DNA of 5,765 nt from Ferruginibacter sp. (GTDB lineage Bacteria; Bacteroidota; Bacteroidia; Chitinophagales; Chitinophagaceae): the NCBI GenBank assembly GCA_025362765.1, contig JANYFI010000465.1:1-5765 (forward strand), given 5' to 3'. The translations under genes were made by a program, and so were the position numbers. Shown piece after piece: positions 1-5,540 of this stretch. Below the pieces are notes generated by a model. The model made no database searches. It saw nothing but the letters and a program-made list of their open reading frames with translations, and had not been told where the DNA came from. Positions within the stretch are counted from its first letter, which is position 1, and each line of letters opens with the position of its first letter.

Positions 1-168
1 CTTCAGATATAAAAGTTTGGTGGATGAAATAATTTTGTTGCATATCGTTATTACATCGCCCTGGTAGTATAAAAAATCTGAGCTGGAACTGGAATATCAC
101 CTGGGACACAATTAAGCTTATTCATAAACTAACAAGCCACATTTAAAAACAGCGTAGTTTAATAAAGT
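1..168. other. left-edge stretch without a recognisable gene
   Basis: Short open stretches exist here on the plus strand: one reading to a stop at 62-64 and another, tryptophan-rich, from 33 to a stop at 144-146. None can be matched to a family. Because a strong terminator follows at 169-214, one of these may be the 3' end of a gene that begins outside the window, or the region may be the untranslated tail of such a gene. No start codon with a credible coding body is present on either strand. Confidence 0.3.
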
Positions 169-214
169 AAAAAACGCCACAAGAACATCAGCAGATGTTC
201 TTGTGGCGTTTTTT
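169..214. terminator. strong bidirectional hairpin terminator
   Basis: Positions 169-189 and 194-214 are perfect reverse complements: a 21-bp stem whose outer six pairs are A-T, with a GC-containing core around CGCCACAAGAAC and a 4-nt loop (AGCA). The right arm runs into eight consecutive T residues (209-216) and the left arm starts with six A residues, so it can act as an intrinsic terminator in either direction. It most likely ends a plus-strand gene lying to the left of the window. No gene on its right reads into it from the minus strand. Confidence 0.85.
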
Positions 215-260
215 TTATGACCTTAAGGCAATTGTATGTTTAAGTGTGCTTATATAAACA

Positions 261-278
261 TTGCCTATGTATAGGCAA
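261..278. promoter_or_regulatory. 18-bp dyad, possible operator
   Basis: The sequence TTGCCTATGTATAGGCAA consists of two perfect 8-nt inverted arms (261-268 and 271-278) around a 2-nt centre. The spacer is too small for a stable RNA hairpin loop with all pairs formed, and no T tract follows, so a binding site for a dimeric regulator is more likely than a terminator. No gene starts close by, so its target is unknown. A chance dyad in A/T-rich DNA cannot be excluded. Confidence 0.3.
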
Positions 279-509
279 GATGAATTGACTTGTAAAAAAT
301 CATTTTTGTCTACGAACATTTATTTGCAGTAAATCATCAAGTTAAAAATGTGATTGTTTGTTTTCGTAGAGTAACAAAAAATATTTATCTCAAGCAGCGT
401 TGCGACACAAAATTGTATCCATATAACAACACCTAACCTTGCTGCCATCTAAGTATTTTAATTTAGCTCTTTTTAAAGTGCATTTTGTAACCCAAAAATA
501 AAAATTATA

Positions 510-644
510 ATGAGAAATTTTCATCTTCCGCAGCAATTAACTTCAATAGCTTTCTCAGCTTGCTTGCGATGCAGGTTATTTAAAGCGGCTGTTACCAATA
601 CAGCAGCCAATACCAGTTCAATATCTTCAACTATAAACAACTAA
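510..644 (+). CDS. doubtful 44-aa ORF with lipoprotein-like N-terminus
   Basis: An ATG at 510, preceded by the A/T-rich leader usual in Bacteroidota, opens 44 codons ending at TAA (642-644), after which several further stops follow closely. The N-terminus has a short hydrophobic part ending in AFSAC (residues 14-18), resembling a lipobox, and then a Thr/Asn/Ser/Ala-rich tail (about residues 26-44) like the linker that follows the lipid-modified cysteine in many lipoproteins. A positively charged n-region is weak and CxxC (residues 18 and 21) is followed by charged residues. It may be a truncated lipoprotein gene, a relic, or chance. No family is recognised. Confidence 0.2.
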   Translation: MRNFHLPQQLTSIAFSACLRCRLFKAAVTNTAANTSSISSTINN

Positions 645-670
645 CTAATAATTAAAAAAATTGGTGACTG

Positions 671-729
671 TTTTGCAAAATAGCACAAGCGTTTGCATAA
701 CCAAATACAAACGTTTGCATACTAAAATA
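671..729. promoter_or_regulatory. tandem 22-bp repeats with LacI/PurR-like palindromes
   Basis: Positions 685-707 and 707-729 are near-identical copies with a 22-bp period, differing at only a few positions. Each contains a palindrome centred on CG: CAAGCGTTTG (686-695, one position off symmetry) and CAAACGTTTG (708-717, perfect), both followed by CATA. A further perfect palindrome, TTTTGCAAAA, lies at 671-680. The core resembles known LacI-family operators such as the PurR/CcpA type (GCAAACGTTTGC), and a 22-bp spacing puts both sites on the same face of the helix. No LacI-family gene is in the window. It sits about 160 bp upstream of the pseudogene start, so it probably controlled the now-deleted locus. 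Confidence 0.45.
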
Positions 730-886
730 AGGTTTGCTGATAAATTGCACTGAGAACTTTAATAAAAAATAACCCTACTTTTAAACTTGTCATTGTATTC
801 TGTATGTTATCAGAACAGTGATCGAAAACTACCTGACAATTTTTATTAACTGCATTTCTTCATCTTAACCAAAACGTTAAACTGTT

Positions 887-1452
887 ATGAGAATAATCCA
901 AAAATTATACTTTGTTATTTTATCAATGGCGTTTCATATCCCGCCGCGTCAAGAGATGATCTTACTGACCAGCTGCCTTCACTAAAGAAGAAATTCTTAA
1001 ATTACAAAGACTATGCTGTGGCTACCATCAATGATTTGTTTACACCAGGCCAGCTTAAAAACGCGGGCGTATTAAAAGCAGCAATGATGCAAACGATTTA
1101 TCTTGAAAATAAAGGTGATAAAGGGTTTCAGCTACATCAGCTTCCTGTAGAAGCGCAGTATTCTCCGGTGTATGGCATTACTTCAACAGACGCAAATCAC
1201 GATGGCAAAGAAGACATATTATTGTGCGGCAACAACGCATGGACAAGAATAAAATTTGGGCGGTATGAGGCCAATCACGGTGTATTGTTAGCAGGCGATG
1301 GTAAAAATAATTTTACGTACACACCACAGTATAAAAGCGGTTTAAATATAAAAGGAGATGTCCGGAGCCTGGTTAAAGTAAAAGGAAAAAATACCATTCA
1401 GTTACTTGCAGGCATCAACGATTCACCGGTGGTGGGTATAAAAACAAGGTGA
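887..1452 (+). pseudogene. remnant of a CRTAC-like (FG-GAP/VCBS, ASPIC/UnbV-type) secreted protein
   Basis: The frame ending at TGA 1450-1452 is open from before 937 and reads YPAASRDDLTDQLPSLKKKF, then a 144-residue stretch (from 1018) typical of the C-terminal end of the large Bacteroidota CRTAC-type proteins with VCBS/FG-GAP repeats (usually over 1,000 residues). It includes a DxNxDGxxD calcium-loop motif (DANHDGKED, 1189-1215), the GRYEANHGVLL segment and a natural-looking C-terminus. An ATG at 887-889 starts MRIIQKLYFVILSMAF, a convincing signal-peptide start, but in a different frame that stops at about 985. The best reading is that one gene has lost nearly its whole body (the other beta-propeller repeats and any UnbV domain), leaving start and end joined near 930-937 out of frame. 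A short product from GTG 1018 or an ATG at 1084 is possible but has no export signal. In intact relatives the protein is a surface or secreted propeller, often encoded beside SusC/SusD-type genes; none remain here. Confidence 0.8.
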
Positions 1453-1475
1453 TTTTTTTATAAAATAGTCATGGT

Positions 1476-1512
1476 AAAATATGGGCTGCAATTTTTTTGC
1501 AGCCCATATTTT
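1476..1512. terminator. bidirectional terminator between convergent genes
   Basis: A 16-bp perfect stem (1476-1491 with 1497-1512) has the core TATGGGCTGCA, a 5-nt T loop and A/T-rich flanks (TTTTTATATTTTT to the right, ATGGTAAAA to the left). It lies between the stop of the plus-strand CRTAC remnant (1452) and the stop of the minus-strand lipoprotein gene (1521), so it can serve both. It is retained although the plus-strand gene is broken, as expected if the convergent lipoprotein gene still depends on it. Confidence 0.85.
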
Positions 1513-1520
1513 TATATTTT

Positions 1521-2372
1521 TCAGGGAGCCGGCACAGCATCCTTAGTTGCAACCGGCCAGATTTTCCCTACCAGAGTTGGTGGGATAGTTATTCCCTTAT
1601 TGTTGCCTCTTATGTGATCATCCGGTCCAAAATAATATATCGGCCAGCCTTTATAGGTTAACTGCTTTTTACCGTAAGTGGAGATCACCGCAAACAATGA
1701 TTTATCCAGCGTCGAGGGTACCGTTATGTTTTCTGTTTCATATACAGGCCATGCATCGTTGTTGCTTAAATCGGGCTTGGTATATTTATTCATTAACGCA
1801 CTGTCTTTACCAAAAGAATACAACGTATTGCCGTTTGCGTCGCAGAAGTAATTGGTTCGTCCGTCGCCGGGTGAATAGTCCGCTAAATAGTTTACACCGT
1901 TTCCTCCGGTAAGCTGGTAATTGGCAATGGTAATAGAATAATTGGGCTTGGCGACAAACCAAATATTACCAATGCCTTCTCCCTGCTCAGCTCCTGAAAC
2001 TTCTGCAGTGCCACCTGGCGCATAATAGTACAAGGGCCAACCTTTGTAAGTAGTTTGCTTTACTCCTCCACTGGTAAGAATGGTTTTGAAATCTGCGGAC
2101 GATAAATCAGCTGAAAAGGTGGTGGTACCGCTGTCTGCATAAAAAATTGGCCACGTCGTAAGGCAGCCGCCGGCGCAACTGGATTGTCCGTTTACATCGT
2201 CGGAAAAATAATATAAGGTCCTCCCGTCTTTATCAACAATATGGTAACCCAAAGTTGAATTCTGGTCAAGGTGTATGTCGGTACGTGGCGGCGTTGGTGT
2301 TGTGTCATTTTTTTTGCATGATACTGTACTGATCACTGCAATAATAGCGACCCATGAAAAAACACTTTTCAT
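1521..2372 (-). CDS. PF03640-type (COG4315) secreted-repeat lipoprotein
   Basis: The 283-aa product begins with a lipoprotein signal (hydrophobic residues about 4-17, Cys19 in ISTVSC) followed by a Lys/Thr/Pro-rich linker (20-33). The rest is two related units of the 'secreted repeat of unknown function' family. Unit 1 has GRTLYYFSDD (50-59), SCAGGC (65-70), TWP (73-75) and TYKGWPLYYY (108-117). Unit 2 has GNTLYSFGKD (181-190), AWP (207-209) and TYKGWPIYYF (239-248), and ends near IWPVATKDA (271-279). Unit 1 keeps both cysteines of the CxGxCxxxWP motif (Cys66, Cys70); unit 2 lacks them and has a lone Cys177 further upstream. The family's biochemical role is not established, so none is assigned. 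The start at 2372 is chosen because it directly precedes the signal sequence and has an A/T-rich leader. The gene is monocistronic, converges with the CRTAC remnant and shares its terminator. The product should be a membrane-anchored lipoprotein of the cell envelope. Confidence 0.85.
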   Translation of the reverse strand: MKSVFSWVAIIAVISTVSCKKNDTTPTPPRTDIHLDQNSTLGYHIVDKDGRTLYYFSDDVNGQSSCAGGCLTTWPIFYADSGTTTFSADLSSADFKTILTSGGVKQTTYKGWPLYYYAPGGTAEVSGAEQGEGIGNIWFVAKPNYSITIANYQLTGGNGVNYLADYSPGDGRTNYFCDANGNTLYSFGKDSALMNKYTKPDLSNNDAWPVYETENITVPSTLDKSLFAVISTYGKKQLTYKGWPIYYFGPDDHIRGNNKGITIPPTLVGKIWPVATKDAVPAP

Positions 2373-2876
2373 AAAAAAGATTTTAAGGTAATGATAATGT
2401 TGTTTTGAAATATCCGGACAATTTTACAAACGGCGTGGCCATGAAAAGGGTTGCCTCACTTTTTTGCAGTTAGTTTAAAATGTGGATACGTGAAAATTAT
2501 TGTCGGGATGAATACACCTCCTTGTCTGGTGCCCGGAGATGTTAAAATAAAAAGATCTTTTAATAGCAACTTTGCTACATTTTTACACTCAACATAATAT
2601 GCGGTGTTTGAAGGGAAATTGGCAAAGTAATCATGAGGTAGATTTGAATTTGTTGTTAGGCCGAGAAATGCGGCATGCTTAAAACGCCTGCAACTACATT
2701 ACTGCATTGTGTGGCAATATTTGAAACGGCACAACAATGGCATCGACAAAATTAGCGGCGAATAGTAGCCGGGAGAAATCAATAGAAATAAGTGCCTTAA
2801 AATTAATGACTGTTTACAAAAAAGAGAAACTGAAATTGCAAATAGGTTATGCGGCAATTAAAGCATGATATTAATG
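2373..2876. other. 500-bp intergenic stretch, no gene recognised
   Basis: It lies between two minus-strand genes and must hold the promoter of the lipoprotein gene (1521-2372) and the 3' region of the hydrolase gene. Only ORFs under 30 codons occur (for example ATG 2509 to a stop near 2598), none convincing. Two small adjacent palindromes are visible: AAAAGATCTTTT (2550-2561) and TAGCAACTTTGCTA (2564-2577). A weak 5-bp hairpin (2862-2866 with 2874-2878) overlaps the hydrolase stop codon and is a poor terminator. No clear TAnnTTTG promoter element was found for the lipoprotein gene. Confidence 0.5.
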
Positions 2877-3569
2877 CTATCCCAGTTTTTTAATCTTTAT
2901 ATTTTTAAAATAAATGGGGGCTCCCGCATGTTTGCCCTGGAAACCAATGTGGCCATGCAAGGGAAGTGAAGCCATCGGGTTGGGTAACCAGGCAGGTATT
3001 GGGGATCCATCGGGATTGGTTTTGGCAGAAGTATATAAATCCATATTGCACTCATTTACCAATACGCCGTTTAAAGCAATCCAAATCATTTTACCACGAC
3101 AGGTAATGGTAAAATGGTTCCATTCGCCGGGATGTTTCAGGATTTTATTTGTGGCAGGCTGGTGTCCGAATACAGCACCGCATTGCCAGTTGGGCGTTAC
3201 CGTACTCCATTCTTTTGAGTAGTCATCTGCTATTTGTATTTCCACCGAATGTGGTATCCAGTCTTTAATGTCTGTAGCATGTACAATCACGCCGCTGTTG
3301 GTTCCTTCCGCGTTCATAAATTCCAGGTCAACTACAAAACTATCGTACTGCTCTTTGCTCCAAAGCGCTTCGTCTTTAGACGCAGTAAAAATGCCAGCGG
3401 AATCTTTCCATACTCCTTTAGGAAAGATGCCATTGGTAAGTCCTTTTTCAAAAACGTTTTGCCAGCCCTTTTCGCTGGTGTTGGGATGGATATAGGCAGT
3501 GTCCTGGGCCACAGCAGGCAATATACCAGCACAAGTAATTGCAAATACAAGTAAAGTGATTTTTTTCAT
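2877..3569 (-). CDS. secreted 3-keto-disaccharide hydrolase-domain protein (PF06439, formerly DUF1080)
   Basis: The 230-aa product has a Sec signal peptide (residues 1-21, cleavage after AVA before Gln22) and one PF06439 domain, a concanavalin/LamG-like beta-sandwich, spanning about residues 35-229. Visible family features in order: GWQNVFEKGL (35-44, the usual GW..LF.G start), the strand SKEQYDSFVVDLEF (71-84), TNSGVIVHA (90-98), the EIQIAD segment (110-115), a Gly131 turn, HPGEWNHFTI (146-155), LNGVLVNE (166-173) and the closing HGHIGFQGKH...IYFKNIKIKKL (205-229). Length fits a single-domain member. Characterised family members hydrolyse 3-keto-glycosides or 3-keto-disaccharides in the periplasm; here the function is inferred from the fold, and the substrate is unknown. 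No oxidoreductase that would form the keto-sugar is adjacent, so the gene stands alone. The start at 3569 is supported by the signal peptide and a promoter candidate just upstream. Confidence 0.88.
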   Translation of the reverse strand: MKKITLLVFAITCAGILPAVAQDTAYIHPNTSEKGWQNVFEKGLTNGIFPKGVWKDSAGIFTASKDEALWSKEQYDSFVVDLEFMNAEGTNSGVIVHATDIKDWIPHSVEIQIADDYSKEWSTVTPNWQCGAVFGHQPATNKILKHPGEWNHFTITCRGKMIWIALNGVLVNECNMDLYTSAKTNPDGSPIPAWLPNPMASLPLHGHIGFQGKHAGAPIYFKNIKIKKLG

Positions 3570-3995
3570 TGGTTAATTTTAAAACGTTAGTTAAATGTAG
3601 TACATTCCTTCACCAGCAATGAAGTTATCTTGCGGCTTTCCCTCTTTTTTTACGTCAGTAATTGCTGGCTGACTTCGTGGTGTACGATTCAAAAATCAAC
3701 TACTATTTGTCTGTTTAAAAAATCGTCCTTAGTATCATCAATCCCTTTCCGAATTGTACAATGTTATTTTATTTGGACTTACTTCGGTGGCTATTCTTAT
3801 TATTTGTTTGGAAATGTACCTTGTATTTGAATAGAAGCAGTGCTGCAGTAATTGTAATAGTTGAAACCCTTATGAGTATTGATGTTTACCAGTTATTTTG
3901 TAAAAGCAGTATTGCTGTGTAATTTGTAGCAGGGAATTTGCACTGTGAATTGTTGTAACATTTAATTGTTCAATCATCTTTAAAACGAAGTCAGT
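3570..3995. other. intergenic region between divergent genes
   Basis: This 426-bp A/T-rich region separates the minus-strand hydrolase gene from the plus-strand gene at 3996, so it should contain both promoters. A candidate for the hydrolase is described separately; no convincing element was found for the plus-strand gene. An 8-bp inverted repeat CCAGCAAT/ATTGCTGG (3613-3620 with 3661-3668) flanks about 40 nt including a T7 run, which is too loose to call. A 66-codon plus-strand ORF (3630-3830) is rejected because its Cys/Trp/Phe-rich composition looks random. Confidence 0.5.
3592..3619 (-). promoter_or_regulatory. candidate Bacteroidota promoter for the hydrolase gene
   Basis: Read on the minus strand there is TTG (3619-3617), a 17-nt spacer, then TACATTTA (3599-3592), matching the Bacteroidota sigma-factor pattern TTG-N17-23-TAnnTTTG except for the last base. 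Transcription would begin roughly 7 nt further on, leaving a short A/T-rich leader of about 15 nt before the ATG at 3569. This is pattern matching only; such A/T-rich matches arise easily by chance. Confidence 0.35.
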
Positions 3996-4484
3996 ATGAA
4001 AGTTCTTTCTTTTTTAATCGCTGGAATGTTGAGTACGATGCTGCTGCATGCCCAGCTTAAAACCACCGTATTGTGTTCCCCTTTTGACGTGGATGTATTG
4101 GAGGGATCCGTTAACCGGTTATTCACTTATTCTACGCTTGCCGATGTTGAAAAATTATTTCCCTGTTTTACCAGTGCATCTCCCGAAACCAATGGCAGCA
4201 CTTGTGGCGGCGTTTTCTATAAAGATCGGGACGTTTATTTTTTTACCGAAAGAAATTACATCGAAATCGGGGAGCATTTTAAAGGGAAAATGAGTTTATC
4301 CATCTTTGGGGCAAATCGCGGCAGCCTGTTTAATGTGCTGGGTAATCCTTCAATAAAAGATATTACCTGGGATGCTTATCAAACAAAATACGGCATATTA
4401 ATTTTATATTACAATAAGGCAGGTAAGATTAATAAGCTGCAAATGAGTAACCGCAATGCTGCCACTTTAAAATTGTGTGAATAA
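3996..4484 (+). CDS. secreted protein of unknown function with four cysteines
   Basis: The 162-aa product starts with a clear Sec signal peptide (residues 1-19, hydrophobic from Leu4 to Leu17, cleavage after LHA before Gln20). The mature part of about 143 residues is not recognised as any family. It has four cysteines (27, 57, 70 and 161), an even number compatible with two disulfides in an exported protein. It is rich in aromatic and beta-prone stretches (VFYKDRDVYFFTERNYIEI, 73-91; YGILILYYNKAGKINKLQM, 132-150). The pattern GNP...W..Y...YGI.L.YN..GKI (116-145) resembles the closing beta-hairpins of many small periplasmic proteins that compare a predicted with an observed chain, but that is not a family assignment. 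The start is preceded by an A/T-rich leader with no Shine-Dalgarno. Its stop lies 11 bp from the stop of the convergent MORN gene, and no strong terminator separates them. Confidence 0.8.
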   Translation: MKVLSFLIAGMLSTMLLHAQLKTTVLCSPFDVDVLEGSVNRLFTYSTLADVEKLFPCFTSASPETNGSTCGGVFYKDRDVYFFTERNYIEIGEHFKGKMSLSIFGANRGSLFNVLGNPSIKDITWDAYQTKYGILILYYNKAGKINKLQMSNRNAATLKLCE

Positions 4485-4495
4485 GGCTACGCTGT

Positions 4496-5224
4496 TTATT
4501 TATTCAAATATAGCCTAACCGACCAGGCGGCAGCCTTATACAGGTTGAGTGTAAAATTATTTCCGTTCGACATGGAGACAAAAAGTTTTGCAGGAAACGA
4601 ATCAATATCATATGTAACGTAAAACCTGGTAGGTGTTTCGACTGTAGATAATTTTCTTATGATGGTTTTATCTCCAACAGTGATGTCTTCCAGTCTTAAT
4701 ACATTTCCGGGCTGTCCCTGTAAATCTGTGGGTACGCCGGTGGGAGAACCGGAAGTGGTATATATTTCGAAACCAATGGTATGGCCGCTTTGAGGGCTGG
4801 GTTTAATTTCATAACGGTCAAACAGCGTGGCCCCATTAAAATCGTAGGTAACATAATTTTTACCACGGTACACATTGCCGCTCCAATATCCTTTAATGAC
4901 GCTGTCGGCTTTTGCATAGTGCATATAATGGGTTTCGCCCTTGCCTTCTTTTTGGCCATCCTGAAAAAAGCCGGCATGGTAAGTAGTGTCGTTATAATAG
5001 TATACGCCTGAACCATTCGGTTTACCATCTTTAAAGATGCCTTTGTAGCGATGCTGTCCAGTGGCTTCACCCTGGCCTTCCGCAAGCCCGTTTTTACAGT
5101 TGCCGATATACGTTTTATTGATAGTTAGCGTGAGCACTTTGCAGGCTGTCTCAACATCCTGGGCACTCAACATCGCTGTAGGTAACATGTAAAATAAAAT
5201 AAAGGCGATAATCTTATTTTTCAT
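4496..5224 (-). CDS. exported MORN-repeat protein with an unassigned C-terminal region
   Basis: The 242-aa product has a Sec signal peptide (residues 1-21, ending MLSA before Gln22). Residues 39-121 carry MORN repeats (PF02493): YIGNCKNGLAEGQGEAT (39-55), YKGIFKDGKPNGSGVYYY (60-77), YHAGFFQDGQKEGKGETHY (82-100) and a partial IKGYWSGNVYRG (110-121), each with the Y.G.....G...G.G spacing. Cys28 and Cys43 flank the start of the array and could form a disulfide. Residues about 122-242 have no recognised domain but look beta-rich, ending in NLYKAAAWSVRLYLNK. MORN repeats are short beta-hairpins that mediate binding to lipids or proteins; in Bacteroidota, exported versions are common and mostly uncharacterised, so no specific role is claimed. 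It is tail to tail with the unknown secreted gene at 3996, and its start is divergent from the aminotransferase gene. Confidence 0.85.
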   Translation of the reverse strand: MKNKIIAFILFYMLPTAMLSAQDVETACKVLTLTINKTYIGNCKNGLAEGQGEATGQHRYKGIFKDGKPNGSGVYYYNDTTYHAGFFQDGQKEGKGETHYMHYAKADSVIKGYWSGNVYRGKNYVTYDFNGATLFDRYEIKPSPQSGHTIGFEIYTTSGSPTGVPTDLQGQPGNVLRLEDITVGDKTIIRKLSTVETPTRFYVTYDIDSFPAKLFVSMSNGNNFTLNLYKAAAWSVRLYLNK

Positions 5225-5540
5225 AACAGTATAGATGGCTACAACGGGGCCGTAGCGGTTAGCAAACGGTTAATTGATTCCCAAGGTATGATTTATTTTT
5301 TTGTAGACAGCCCGGTGAAATGCACCCGATAGCTAAACTATTTCTCCTGGTGATGTTAGTCTGCTAACAGTTTGCCCTTACAATAAACCAATGTTGCGTT
5401 AGCCGGGCGGAGCGATTGCCGGGCTTGATACTTCTTGTGCGTACAACGGGATAAAGTTTTACCAAAAAAATCTTTTCTGTAGTTTACTGAGGGTAAATGC
5501 ATTGGTTTGCTGTAATTTCGCAATCCTAAAATTATACTAC
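5225..5540. other. divergent intergenic region with small repeats
   Basis: This 316-bp region lies between the MORN gene (minus) and the aminotransferase (plus). On the minus strand TAACCG occurs twice with an 11-bp period (5272-5267 and 5261-5256), one helical turn apart, about 35 bp from the MORN start. A 6-bp hairpin with a 4-nt loop, TGTTAG/CTAACA, lies at 5354-5369. A locally G+C-rich patch at 5399-5425 holds a direct repeat of GCCGGGC (5402-5408 and 5418-5424), with the reverse-complementary AGCCCGG at 5309-5315. A 76-codon minus-strand ORF (5356-5586) overlaps the aminotransferase start and is rejected. Confidence 0.45.
5513..5520 (+). promoter_or_regulatory. candidate -7 element for the aminotransferase gene
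   Basis: TAATTTCG fits the Bacteroidota -7 pattern TAnnTTTG with one change, and would place the transcription start about 15 nt before the ATG at 5541, a typical short leader. No TTG is found at the expected distance upstream (only a TTTA roughly 26 nt away), so the call rests on one half-site. Confidence 0.3.

Larger units (their letters stand above)
215..886. other. long A/T-rich noncoding stretch, probable remnant regulatory region
   Basis: This 670-bp stretch has no substantial open reading frame. It contains an 18-bp dyad (261-278), a loose 8-bp inverted repeat (309-316 with 363-370), a doubtful 44-codon ORF (510-644) and a tandem 22-bp repeat with LacI-like palindromes (685-729), described separately. 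It lies directly upstream of a pseudogene that has lost almost all of its body. I infer that it is the surviving upstream region of that locus, possibly with further decayed coding sequence, but no product can be read from it. Confidence 0.5.

Noticed and set aside
2..146. Short plus-strand open stretches at the left edge, including a tryptophan-rich reading ending at 146, and a 24-codon minus-strand ORF
   Set aside because: Too short and unmatched; no evidence decides which, if any, is the tail of a gene.
309..370. 8-bp inverted repeat TCTACGAA/TTCGTAGA with a 46-nt loop, possible structured leader or riboswitch
   Set aside because: Nested pairing is weak (5 bp) and no recognised riboswitch core is visible; it can arise by chance.
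1697..1912. 71-codon plus-strand ORF inside the lipoprotein gene
   Set aside because: Antisense shadow of a well-supported gene, with a random-looking Arg/Cys/Leu-rich composition.
2509..2598. 29-codon ORF starting at ATG 2509
   Set aside because: No family, no supporting leader or context; treated as chance.
2914..3554. Several plus- and minus-strand ORFs overlapping the hydrolase gene
   Set aside because: Shadows of the PF06439 gene, which has a signal peptide and conserved domain blocks.
3630..3830. 66-codon plus-strand ORF in the intergenic region
   Set aside because: Cys/Trp/Phe/Tyr-rich translation typical of random T-rich DNA; no domain or signal logic.
3669..3994. 10-bp inverted repeat CTGACTTCGT (3669-3678) with ACGAAGTCAG (3985-3994), considered as mobile-element ends
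   Set aside because: The enclosed sequence has no transposase or target duplication and the match does not extend; probably chance.
4696..5085. 129-codon minus-strand ORF within the MORN gene in another frame
   Set aside because: Lys/Met/Pro-rich shadow of the MORN coding frame; no independent support.
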